NCBI GenBank assembly: GCA_023411445.1
Contig: JAEYOT010000362.1
Location: 1-10,790 of the forward strand
Length of the DNA stretch: 10,790 bases
Source: Pseudomonadota bacterium
GTDB lineage: Bacteria; Myxococcota_A; Polyangia; Polyangiales; Polyangiaceae
Reading direction: 5' to 3'
The translations under genes were made by a program, and so were the position numbers. How positions within the stretch are numbered: the stretch's first letter is position 1; the number at the start of each line of letters is the position of its first letter. Shown here piece by piece: positions 1 through 6,730 of the stretch. The notes beneath the pieces were generated by a model. That model saw only the letters and a program-made list of their open reading frames with translations. It was not told the origin of the DNA and did not search any database.

Positions 1-1
1 G

Positions 2-1183
2 CTGTGGCTCATCCTGGGCGTCGCCGGTTACATCAAAGAGACGGGCGACTGGGGCATCCTGGACGAGCAGGTGCCGTTCGACAACGACGAGAACAACAAG
101 GCCAGCTTGCTCGAGCACTGCAAGCGCTCATTCGACCATGTGTTGAACAACCTTGGCCCCCATGGCCTGCCGCTGATCGGCCGCGCTGACTGGAACGACT
201 GCCTGAACCTCAACTGCTTCAGCGAGACGCCGGACGAGTCCTACCAGACGACGGGCAACCGCGTCGGTCGGACCGCGGAGAGCGTGTTCATCGCCGGCAT
301 GTTCGTGCACATCGGCCCGGAGTACGCCGCCATGTGCGAGAAGCTGGGGCAGGCGGACGAAGCGAAGCGCGCGCGCGCCGAGATCCAGAAGATGGAAGCC
401 ACCGTGCTGCGCGACGGCTGGGACGGCGAGTGGTTCCTCCGCGCCTACGACTTCTTCGGCAAGAAGGTCGGCAGCAAGGAGTGCCCGCCCGGCGACGCCC
501 AGATCCTGATCGAGCCGCAGGGCTTCTGCGTGATGGCCGGCATCGGCGTGAAGACGGGCGAGGCCAAGAAGGCGCTGGACTCGGTGAAGGAGCGGCTCGA
601 CACGCGCTACGGCATCGTGCTCAACAACCCCCCGTACGCCGAGTACCATTTGGAGCTGGGTGAGATCTCCTCGTACCCCCCGGGCTACAAGGAAAACGCC
701 GGCATCTTCTGCCACAACAACCCCTGGGTCATGATCGCCGAGACGGTGATCGGCCGCGGCGATCGCGCCTTCGAGTACTACAAGAAGATCGCGCCGGCTT
801 ACCTGGAGGACATCAGCGAGATCCACCGCACCGAGCCGTACGTGTACTCGCAGATGATCGCGGGTAAGGATGCCGTGCGTCACGGCGAGGCGAAGAACAG
901 CTGGCTCACCGGCACGGCTGCGTGGAACTTCGTCGCGATCTCGCAGTACTTGCTGGGCGTGCGTCCCGAGTTCGACGGCCTCTTGGTCAAGCCCTGCATC
1001 GGCACCGAGATCCCCGAGTTTAGCGTGACGCGTGTGTGCCGCGGCGCGACCTACAACATCAAGGTCAAGAACGTGCGCGGCAATGGGGACGTGAAGCTCA
1101 AGGTCAACGGCCAAGCCATCACGGGTCACCTGGTGCCGTACGCCAAGGCCGGCGAGACCGTCACGGTCGAGTGCGAGGCCTGA
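2..1183 (+). CDS. GH94 disaccharide phosphorylase (cellobiose or N,N'-diacetylchitobiose type), C-terminal part
   Basis: Partial gene: the frame is open from base 2, and the first visible residues ([20 protein letters not shown]) are already inside the catalytic barrel, so the start lies upstream of the window. GH94 enzymes split a beta-linked disaccharide with phosphate, giving an alpha-sugar-1-phosphate and a free sugar, normally in the cytoplasm. The 393 residues seen are about half of the usual length of roughly 800. Family motifs in order are [71 protein letters not shown] and [17 protein letters not shown], ending in a small beta-rich tail. By family comparison the second Asp of DWND (codon 197-199) is the catalytic acid. 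The NCFS-PDES stretch reminds me more of chitobiose than of cellobiose phosphorylases, but substrate cannot be settled by eye. No signal peptide can be judged. A hairpin terminator follows. Confidence 0.93.
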   Translation: MWLILGVAGYIKETGDWGILDEQVPFDNDENNKASLLEHCKRSFDHVLNNLGPHGLPLIGRADWNDCLNLNCFSETPDESYQTTGNRVGRTAESVFIAGMFVHIGPEYAAMCEKLGQADEAKRARAEIQKMEATVLRDGWDGEWFLRAYDFFGKKVGSKECPPGDAQILIEPQGFCVMAGIGVKTGEAKKALDSVKERLDTRYGIVLNNPPYAEYHLELGEISSYPPGYKENAGIFCHNNPWVMIAETVIGRGDRAFEYYKKIAPAYLEDISEIHRTEPYVYSQMIAGKDAVRHGEAKNSWLTGTAAWNFVAISQYLLGVRPEFDGLLVKPCIGTEIPEFSVTRVCRGATYNIKVKNVRGNGDVKLKVNGQAITGHLVPYAKAGETVTVECEA

Positions 1184-1199
1184 GCCAACCGCAGTGAAC

Positions 1200-1234
1200 G
1201 GCCGCGGCTCGGGACCTCCGGGCTGCGGCCTTTG
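1200..1234 (+). terminator. Rho-independent terminator after the GH94 gene
   Basis: Arms 1200-1212 and 1218-1230 (GGCCGCGGCTCGG with CCGGGCTGCGGCC) pair over 13 positions, two of them G-U, around a 5-base loop. TTT follows at once. It starts 17 bases after the GH94 stop. The U-tract is short, so efficiency is uncertain. Confidence 0.6.
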
Positions 1235-1296
1235 CGCCCCCGGCCGGCAGCGAAGATTCTTGATCGACGCGTCCACGTGTCCGCCTCCTCAAAGGG

Positions 1297-2309
1297 ATGA
1301 GGCGAGCACGGGCGTGGTGCTACGGGTGGGCATACTGTGTGGTCGGCACGCTGACGCTGCTGGTCAGCGGCTGCGGCAAGGCCAGCCACGGCGAGGCTCG
1401 AGAGGGGCACGGGGCACGGAGTCAGCTGCTGGTGGCGCGAAATCAGCTGCTGGTGGCCATGCGACAGCTGAGGCCGACGGAGGGCGCGGAGGGGAGCACC
1501 GGGGCGCGCCGTTTTCCGACGCCACCGAGGAGGACATCCGGCGGCTCGAGCCGCTGTTCACGGGGGACGCCGAGATCGCCGCGGCGGATCCGGCGCAGCT
1601 GATCGACCTAGCGACTCGCGTCGGCCTCGCGCGCGGCTACGCCATGTGCCGCTGCTCATCCCCTCGCTCGGCGGAGGACCTGATGCCGTGCGCCCTGGCC
1701 GAGTCTGCGGCGTACTTTTATTTCAATCGGCGGCCCGCACCAGGGCATGAGCCGGAGCCCAATCAGGATTTCGCGCGCTGCCTGCTGGAGAAGATAGCGA
1801 TACAGCCGGAGCTCGCCGAGGAGCTTCGCTGTAGCGTGCGCTGGTATCAAGCCGACGGCCTGAGCTGGCTGGAGCTGTGCTCCTTGCCCGCCTACGACGA
1901 TGACGTCCCCGAGATTCCGGAGCGGCCCGCACAATGCCCAAGCGATGGGCCGAGGGAAGAGCTCGGCGCGACGATGAACGAGTGCGCCTTCGTGACGTAC
2001 TGCGATGACGGCATGCTCGTGCCCGGCGTACGCTGTGACTACCGGCGGGACTGCGCGGACGGCTCCGACGAGCAAGGGTGTTTCGAGCTCATCGGCCACG
2101 ATATCCTGCGCTGCGGGGAGGAGCCGTCCGACATTTGGTCGTACTGCGATCTGCCGGCCTGCTTCGAGCAACCCGATGGCCTGCGCTGCGATCCCGAGCA
2201 ACGAGACAGCAGGTTTTGTCCAGACGGAACGAAGATCGACCCCGAGCTCGTGTGCGACCGGAGCGAGCAGTGCGCCGACGGCGCCGACGAACGCTATTGC
2301 ATGCCGTAG
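1297..2309 (+). CDS. LDL-receptor class A-like lipoprotein, apparently frameshifted
   Basis: Two frames are needed. From ATG 1297 the first frame encodes a lipoprotein signal: Arg-rich start, hydrophobic VVGTLTLLVSG, lipobox Cys26 (codon 1372-1374). That frame stops at 1602. The body is in the frame one base earlier, clearly coding from about 1500 (APFSDATEEDIRRLEPLF) to TAG 2307-2309. A single missing base between about 1375 and 1505, where there are four GGGG runs, would join them. The body has a Cys-rich N-terminal domain (CRCSS, LPCALAES, GLSWLELC), then two LDLa-like modules at 1983-2081 and 2160-2300, each ending in the acidic signature (CADGSDEQGC; CADGADERYC). LDLa modules bind calcium and usually mediate protein contacts outside the cell. 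The C1-C3 disulphide looks absent: module 1 lacks C3. A GTG at 1194 in the body frame would skip the signal and lies in the terminator region. Function unknown; probably an outer-membrane lipoprotein. Confidence 0.72.
1421..1462 (+). repeat. 21-bp tandem repeat, two copies
   Basis: Units 1421-1441 and 1442-1462 share TCAGCTGCTGGTGGC (1422-1436 and 1443-1457). The period is a multiple of three. It falls in the stretch where the reading frame of the LDLa lipoprotein changes; read in the signal-peptide frame it gives two SQLLVA/NQLLVA heptads, and in the body frame a Ser-Ala-Gly linker. Confidence 0.8.
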
Positions 2310-2317
2310 CTGGAGCC

Positions 2318-2348
2318 GAGCGCCGGGCGGCGCGCAGGCCGCCCGCTC
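2318..2348. terminator. GC hairpin between convergent genes, possible bidirectional terminator
   Basis: GGGCGGC (2325-2331) pairs with GCCGCCC (2338-2344) around a 6-base loop. GAGC (2318-2321) with GCTC (2345-2348) extends the stem past a 3-base bulge. It fills the gap between the stop of the LDLa gene at 2309 and the stop of the VWA gene at 2359. There is no T-tract on either side, so a terminator role is inferred from position only. Confidence 0.4.
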
Positions 2349-2358
2349 CGCTAGCAGC

Positions 2359-3651
2359 TCACTTCGGAACGATGATCTTGCAGGGGAAGTCCCAGTCGAT
2401 CTTGTTGTTCTCGGGCTTGCGCCAGTTTTCGCAGGCGCTGCCGACCAGCTCGATCTGAGTCGGTGTGGGCATGTGCCAGCCGTCGGTCATGCTCAAGTCC
2501 AGCGGGACCTCCACGCCCTCCACGAACACGTGCGCTTCGCTCAGCAGGTCTTGGATGACCTTGATGTCACCGCCTAAGTCGAACGTGCAGCTCTTCACGC
2601 CAGCGAGCACCTCTCGAAACTGCTCGGCGAGCGCCGCTTGATCCGTCGGATCGGGCTTGAACACCTTGGCTGTGCCGCCGGTGGCCGAGTAGTTGCCGAG
2701 CGTGAGGCTCTCGTCGATGTCCGTGGTGGCGGGGTCGTCCACCTTGCCGGCGGCCATGAACTCCGCCTGCCAGCCCGTCGCGTTCGTGTCGCCGCCGTAG
2801 AAGCACTCGTTGGCGATGTTCGTGATCGTTTGGGTTGGCCCCAGCGCGGGCTTCACCGGCTCGCCGGCGCCAGCGTTGGCGAAGGCCTGCAGGGTGGCGT
2901 CGTACGGGATACCGCCCGAGATGTTCGCGGGCAGGCCGAAGATGAACGTGTGCACGCCGTCTGCCTTCATCTTCTGCAACCAGTAGACGACCGAGTCCGT
3001 CGGGCACAGCGCGTTGCCGTTGCCGCAGAAGTCCTGCTCGCCGTCCGTGACGAACAGCACGTATTTCTCGCCTTCCGTGGGGTCAGCCTTCAGCAGCTCG
3101 TACGCGCGCTGCAGACCGAGCATGCCCGGGGATTCACCCACCATCGGGCGCGTCAAGCTCATGTACTTGGCGGCGACGGCGGCGTAGCCGTTATCAGCCG
3201 GCGCGACCTCGTCGATCATCGGGCACATGCCGCCCATTTCACCCGTGATGGCGATGAAGCCGAAGCGGACCTGAGCATCCAGCTCTTGAACGACGGGGAG
3301 CACGCCGTCGCGTAGCGTGGTCCAGGGGTTGTCACCCTGTTCTGCGAACATGGTCCCGGAGCGATCCACCATCATGATCACCGTCGGGATCTTGGGGACG
3401 AACTCCACGCCACCCGCCTGACAGCCACCCCCGGTCCCCATGTTGTCCGAGCCGCCCAGCGGGCCGAGGCCAGTGCCGCCGCTCGTGGTGCCTCCGAGCA
3501 CGAGGCCGCCGGCGCCGCCGTTGTTGCTGGTGGCACCGGAGCCGGTGCTGCCGGAGCCGTTGTTGTTCGGGGCGTCTTTCGAAGCGCTGCAGGCGAAGAA
3601 GGACGAAGCAAGCACCACCGTGAAGATCGACGACCACGCACCCGTCTTCAT
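2359..3651 (-). CDS. VWA-domain lipoprotein
   Basis: Predicted 430-residue cell-envelope protein. The ATG at 3651 is chosen because it gives a lipoprotein signal ending in SSFFAC (Cys21); the frame is open further upstream to 3864, but that part has no signal and runs through a terminator. Residues 28-80 form a Gly/Ser/Asn linker. A von Willebrand A domain follows (about 88-320): strand TVIMMVD, MIDAS motif D96-R-S98-G-T100, and LFVTDGEQDF with Asp203. VWA domains bind ligands through a metal ion at this site. The C-terminal part (CTFDLGG, VPLDLSMTDGW, SACENWRKP, DFPCKIIVPK) is Cys-containing and unassigned. About eight Cys after the lipobox suggest disulphides. The gene is convergent with the LDLa lipoprotein, and the barrel-protein gene lies upstream on the same strand, separated by a terminator. 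No Shine-Dalgarno is visible; see the promoter candidate at 3659. Adhesion or sensing is inference only. Confidence 0.9.
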   Translation of the reverse strand: MKTGAWSSIFTVVLASSFFACSASKDAPNNNGSGSTGSGATSNNGGAGGLVLGGTTSGGTGLGPLGGSDNMGTGGGCQAGGVEFVPKIPTVIMMVDRSGTMFAEQGDNPWTTLRDGVLPVVQELDAQVRFGFIAITGEMGGMCPMIDEVAPADNGYAAVAAKYMSLTRPMVGESPGMLGLQRAYELLKADPTEGEKYVLFVTDGEQDFCGNGNALCPTDSVVYWLQKMKADGVHTFIFGLPANISGGIPYDATLQAFANAGAGEPVKPALGPTQTITNIANECFYGGDTNATGWQAEFMAAGKVDDPATTDIDESLTLGNYSATGGTAKVFKPDPTDQAALAEQFREVLAGVKSCTFDLGGDIKVIQDLLSEAHVFVEGVEVPLDLSMTDGWHMPTPTQIELVGSACENWRKPENNKIDWDFPCKIIVPK

Positions 3652-3658
3652 GCGAGGC

Positions 3659-3664
3659 AGGGTA
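3659..3664 (-). promoter_or_regulatory. Candidate -10 element (TACCCT) of the VWA lipoprotein gene
   Basis: On the minus strand TACCCT ends 7 bases before the ATG at 3651, matching the TANNNT arrangement known for leaderless genes in high-GC bacteria. A weak TCGCCA lies 17 bases further upstream. The gene has no Shine-Dalgarno, which fits a leaderless message. A six-base match is weak evidence. Confidence 0.35.
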
Positions 3665-3810
3665 GCAGAAGCGTCAGAGTTGGCGAGTATCTCCCGCTGA
3701 AATCGCTGGTTGGCAGTCCGGCGAGCGGTCACATTGCGTAGCTGGTAGCGGCTGCAGAAAATGGCGGGGCAGGCGGAAAACGAAGCCAGCACCGCAGCGA
3801 CCGGCGCGCA

Positions 3811-3847
3811 CAAAAGACCAACGGGCGTCGCTTTCGCAACGCCCGTT
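3811..3847 (-). terminator. Rho-independent terminator of the outer-membrane protein gene
   Basis: Read on the minus strand, AACGGGCGTTGC and GCGACGCCCGTT form a 12-pair stem (one U-G) closed by a GAAA tetraloop, then GGTCTTTT. It begins about 45 bases after the stop at 3893 and precedes the VWA gene start at 3651, so the two minus-strand genes are probably separate transcripts. Confidence 0.85.
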
Positions 3848-3892
3848 AGCGGGACTCGTGTCATGCGGGGCGCGAGCTGCCCCGCACCGTGG

Positions 3893-5830
3893 TCACCACC
3901 AGAAGGTGGCTTCGACCTTGAACACGTTCACGTCCGGACGCGTGGTGGGCGCGTCGCGGAGGCTGGCGTCTTGCACCTCGCTGTGGATGCCAAAGCCGTC
4001 CGGCGGCGTAGCCGCAGGCGGCGGCTGCACGCACAGCGCCGAGCCGGTGCTGCGGAAGCGGGCGGGCTCCGCCGGCGAGCTCACGTTGGGGGCGCACTCG
4101 CGCTGGTTGTAGATGTAGCGCGAGTACTGGAAGCTGAGCTGCTCGCGCGTCACCCAGTTGGATTGCAGCACGATGCGCGGCGACAGGATCGAGAAGGATT
4201 GCTCCGGGATCTCGCTGTTGGGCTGCAGGCGATCGAAGCGGACGGCGGCCGTCACGTTCGGGGTCGCGTGGTACTGCAGGTCCGTGCCGTACTTCAGCTT
4301 GAGGTTGCCATCCGTCGGGCCCCAAAGCGCTTTGTCCGTTGGGCGGTAGTCGCTCGAGACCTTGTTGAGCATGCCGTACAGCAGCACCTTGAAATCAGAG
4401 CCGTGGCCCCAGAAGCGCTGCCCGCCTTCCTCGCTCATCTGCAAGAAGTTGGTGAGCGAGAACTCGTACTGCGCCAGCAGGGTGTCCACACTGCCGGTGC
4501 CCGCGCTGCAGCCGACCGGGAACGGCACGCTGTTCGGGCCGACCAAGGCACTCGTGCGCTCGGGGCTGACGTTGTCGTATGGGCTGAGGCCGCCGGCGGT
4601 GCAGCCAGGACCGAAGTAGTTGTCGACCACGCCGAGCTGGTACTCGCCGCCACCGGAGGCGTGGATCACCTCGAGCGCGCGGCCCACGACCAGCGCGTTC
4701 TTCGCCTGAAGGTGCGAGTAGCCGGCGTACAGGTAGCCGAAGGCGCCGAGCTCGAAGCGGGCGTCTGCACCAGCCACCCACATGTTGCCGTCCGGGTGAT
4801 CCACCACGGAGCTGGCGTACTGCGTGACCCGATTGGTCGAGTCCACGTTGTAGGGTCGGTCCTCCTCTTGCGCCCAGGTGTACAGGAAGTGGCCGGAGAA
4901 CTGGATGTCCTTGCCCAAGTTCAAGCCGGCGTGGCCGTGCGCCAGCATCGTGAAGCGCGAGTTGTTGAAGCTGGACGGATCCGGCCGCTTGCCGCCGACG
5001 CCTTCCTCGAACCAGAGACCGATGGTGTCCGTCAGGTCGTAGTCGATGTGGAGCGTCTGACCGATGACGTGCGTGCGACCGAACAGGTAGGTGTCGTACT
5101 CGCCGGCGTCGTAGCGCCCGGCTGCGCCGTACTTGTCCTGGTACGCGCCCACCTTCAGGTTGAGGCGGAAGTTCTCGTAGCCGAGATCCGGCGCGATGGT
5201 GACGTAGGCCTGGCCGATGCCGTACTGAGCTTCCGGCATGTTGAAGCTCGCGTCCGTGAAGTTGTAGCCCTGGATACCGACGGTGGCCTTGGCCCAGGAG
5301 TTACCGATGCCGAAGAACAGCTCCGCCCAGTCGCTGCGGTTGTGCGAGGTGGATTGCCAGCTCAGGTACTGACCGTCCGGGATGATGGGCGCGTGCAGCG
5401 TCGTCTTGCTCTGACCGGGCGCGAGATCGCTCGTGTCGTCTTCGCTGAGGATGCTTTCGGGATCGTTACGCTTGGGGGAGGGACGAGCGCCGACGCCGAC
5501 CCGGAAGGGCACGCGGAAGTAGCCGTGGAAGTCCGTCTTCCACTCAGAGCTGGCTTCTTCCGACTCACCGCCGCCGCGGGAGGGGGAGGCTGCCAGGCTG
5601 CTGCGCTTCTTGGTGGTCGCACCGCCCATGTCCACTTCGACCGCCGCGTCCGCCTCGGCGGCCGGGGTGGGGGCCGGCGTGGACGAAGGTGCCGCTGCTG
5701 GGGGCGGATCCGCCGTCTTGCCCGGCTCGTCGGCCAGGTCAGCCTCGGCAGGAGCGGCGTCCTGCGCCAAGGCCGGATGAACCAACGCCGACAAGGCGCT
5801 CAGTAACGGGACAATGATGCGGATTTTCAT
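3893..5830 (-). CDS. Outer-membrane beta-barrel protein (porin-like)
   Basis: Predicted 645-residue exported protein. ATG 5830 is preceded by GAGGA (5837-5841) at 6 bases, a good Shine-Dalgarno. Residues 1-22 are a Sec signal ending HPALA, cleaved before QDA. Residues 23-97 are an Ala/Pro/Glu-rich linker, probably disordered, in place of a folded periplasmic domain. A long run of alternating strands follows with many Tyr, Gly and Asp (DFHGYFRVPFRVG at 100-112, WAELFFGIGNSWAKATVGIQ, LYAGYSHLQAKN, LKYGTDLQYHATPNVTAAV), ending FKVEATFWW, the aromatic last residue recognised by the barrel-assembly machinery. The barrel's first strand resembles the start of maltoporin LamB, so a sugar-selective channel is possible, but I cannot assign a family firmly. 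Four Cys lie in the second half of the protein, probably in loops. It is divergent from the ChaC gene and has its own terminator. Confidence 0.9.
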   Translation of the reverse strand: MKIRIIVPLLSALSALVHPALAQDAAPAEADLADEPGKTADPPPAAAPSSTPAPTPAAEADAAVEVDMGGATTKKRSSLAASPSRGGGESEEASSEWKTDFHGYFRVPFRVGVGARPSPKRNDPESILSEDDTSDLAPGQSKTTLHAPIIPDGQYLSWQSTSHNRSDWAELFFGIGNSWAKATVGIQGYNFTDASFNMPEAQYGIGQAYVTIAPDLGYENFRLNLKVGAYQDKYGAAGRYDAGEYDTYLFGRTHVIGQTLHIDYDLTDTIGLWFEEGVGGKRPDPSSFNNSRFTMLAHGHAGLNLGKDIQFSGHFLYTWAQEEDRPYNVDSTNRVTQYASSVVDHPDGNMWVAGADARFELGAFGYLYAGYSHLQAKNALVVGRALEVIHASGGGEYQLGVVDNYFGPGCTAGGLSPYDNVSPERTSALVGPNSVPFPVGCSAGTGSVDTLLAQYEFSLTNFLQMSEEGGQRFWGHGSDFKVLLYGMLNKVSSDYRPTDKALWGPTDGNLKLKYGTDLQYHATPNVTAAVRFDRLQPNSEIPEQSFSILSPRIVLQSNWVTREQLSFQYSRYIYNQRECAPNVSSPAEPARFRSTGSALCVQPPPAATPPDGFGIHSEVQDASLRDAPTTRPDVNVFKVEATFWW

Positions 5831-6105
5831 CTCGTTTCCTCAGGCGGGGAATGCGGCATGCTGGCGAGACAGCTTTCTCGTTACCGGCCTCGCGGCGCCG
5901 ATGGTCGTACGTAGCAGGTTTGAGAATGACCCGAAAGCCAAATGTGGAAACAGTTCCAGGCGACTTCCAGAAAACTCAGCTTCGGAGCGCGCTTCAATGC
6001 AGCAAACTTGGGATTTTTACGCCTTGGCTAGACGGGGCCGGGACCGGTTCCAGTAGCCGGTACTCGGTCGCGCAGCAAGACTCCCGTGCCGCCGCGTTTG
6101 TTTGC
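5831..6105. other. Divergent intergenic region between the barrel gene and the ChaC gene
   Basis: This 275-base gap should carry promoters for both flanking genes. Its centre (about 5915-6030) is clearly richer in A/T than its surroundings. The ChaC frame stays open through it, but of 37 codons from ATG 5926 I count 18 ending in A or T, unlike the genes here, so I treat it as non-coding. I could not fix a convincing -35/-10 pair. Confidence 0.5.
6040..6051. promoter_or_regulatory. Near-palindrome upstream of ChaC, possible operator
   Basis: GGGACCGGTTCC is a 12-base palindrome apart from one G-T position, 54 bases before the chosen ChaC start. A related CCGGT follows at 6057. A regulator site is only a guess from symmetry and position. 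Confidence 0.2.
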
Positions 6106-6621
6106 GTGTTTGCATATGGGTCGCTGATCTGGCGGCCGGGCTTCGCGTTTCACAGCTGCCAACGGGCGACCCTGGCTGGGTATCGGCGCGCGTTCCGCCA
6201 GGCGTCGTCGGATCATCGCGGTACGAGCGCGCGACCTGGGCGGGTGGTGACGCTCGTGCCCGAGCCCGGCGGGGCAGCTTGCGTGGGGCTGGCCTACCTC
6301 CTTGCGGCGCCAGCGCTGGACGTGCTTTCGGCGCTCGATCACCGCGAGCGTGCGGGCTACGTGCGCGAAAGCGTGAACGTCACGTTGGCGGACGGCTCGA
6401 TCCAGCAGGCAATCACCTGGATCGCGCCGCCCGGCAACCCGCACGACGCAGGCGAGCTCGCGCTGCCGGCGCTGGCTGAGCTGGTGGCGGTCGCGGAGGG
6501 ACCGAGCGGTCGCAACGACGAGTACGTGCTGCGGCTAGAGCAGGCGCTGCGCGAGCTGGATGGCGCCGATCCGCTGGTGAGCGAGCTGTGCAGCCGCCTG
6601 CGCGCGGCGCGCGAAAGCTGA
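6106..6621 (+). CDS. ChaC-family gamma-glutamylcyclotransferase
   Basis: ChaC enzymes cleave gamma-glutamyl peptides, classically glutathione, to 5-oxoproline and the remaining dipeptide in the cytoplasm. From GTG 6106 the protein has 171 residues, near the size of the short ChaC2-type enzymes. It opens directly with the substrate-loop motif YGSLIWRPGF (Y4-G5-S6-L7), then LAGYRRAF, SSDHRGT, PGRVVTLV, GLAYLL, LDHRERAGY with Glu81 as the expected catalytic acid, and the C-terminal GPSGRNDEYVLRL signature. The start is uncertain: ATG 5851 and ATG 5926 are in frame and would add 85 or 60 residues. AGG lies 7 bases before 5926, but the codon use of the extension is not like the genes here. GTG 6106 has no Shine-Dalgarno and leaves a very short first strand, so the true N-terminus could be longer. 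The next gene is an amidotransferase on the same strand. Confidence 0.87.
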   Translation: MFAYGSLIWRPGFAFHSCQRATLAGYRRAFRQASSDHRGTSARPGRVVTLVPEPGGAACVGLAYLLAAPALDVLSALDHRERAGYVRESVNVTLADGSIQQAITWIAPPGNPHDAGELALPALAELVAVAEGPSGRNDEYVLRLEQALRELDGADPLVSELCSRLRAARES

Positions 6622-6632
6622 GGATACGGGAG

Positions 6633-6657
6633 GTCGCCCCGCCGCGGGGGCGGCGAC
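6633..6657 (+). terminator. GC hairpin after ChaC, weak terminator candidate
   Basis: GTCGCC (6633-6638) pairs with GGCGAC (6652-6657); past a bulged C, CC (6639-6640) with GG (6649-6650) extends the stem. The nearest TTT is about 8 bases further on, so this may be an attenuating structure or chance pairing in GC-rich DNA. Confidence 0.3.
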
Positions 6658-6713
6658 GACCCGGGTTTGCTGCGCTGAAATGCGGGAAAATGCGCGCCGG
6701 GCGGGAGCCGCGC

Positions 6714-6719
6714 TATGCT
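6714..6719 (+). promoter_or_regulatory. Candidate -10 element (TATGCT) of the amidotransferase gene
   Basis: TATGCT ends 11 bases before the ATG at 6731, implying a leader of only a few bases. No Shine-Dalgarno is placed usefully, which fits. No good -35 was found at 17-18 bases, so confidence is low. Confidence 0.3.
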
Positions 6720-6730
6720 GGCCCCCAGCT

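Noticed and set aside
128..1276. Long minus-strand open frame opposite the GH94 gene
   Set aside because: It is rich in Arg, Ala, Leu and His, shows no family motif, and lies opposite a strongly conserved enzyme; long antisense frames are expected in DNA with this GC content.
1194..1296. GTG 1194 as start of the LDLa protein in the body frame
   Set aside because: It would lie 6 bases upstream of the terminator hairpin, gives no export signal for a Cys-rich LDLa protein, and ignores the clear lipoprotein signal in the other frame.
3652..3864. Upstream extension of the VWA gene to 3864
   Set aside because: The extension runs through the terminator hairpin and would move the lipoprotein signal 71 residues into the protein.
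3761..5806. 681-codon plus-strand open frame opposite the barrel protein
   Set aside because: It is low-complexity Ala/Val/Arg without motifs, whereas the minus strand has a signal peptide, Shine-Dalgarno, barrel pattern and terminator.
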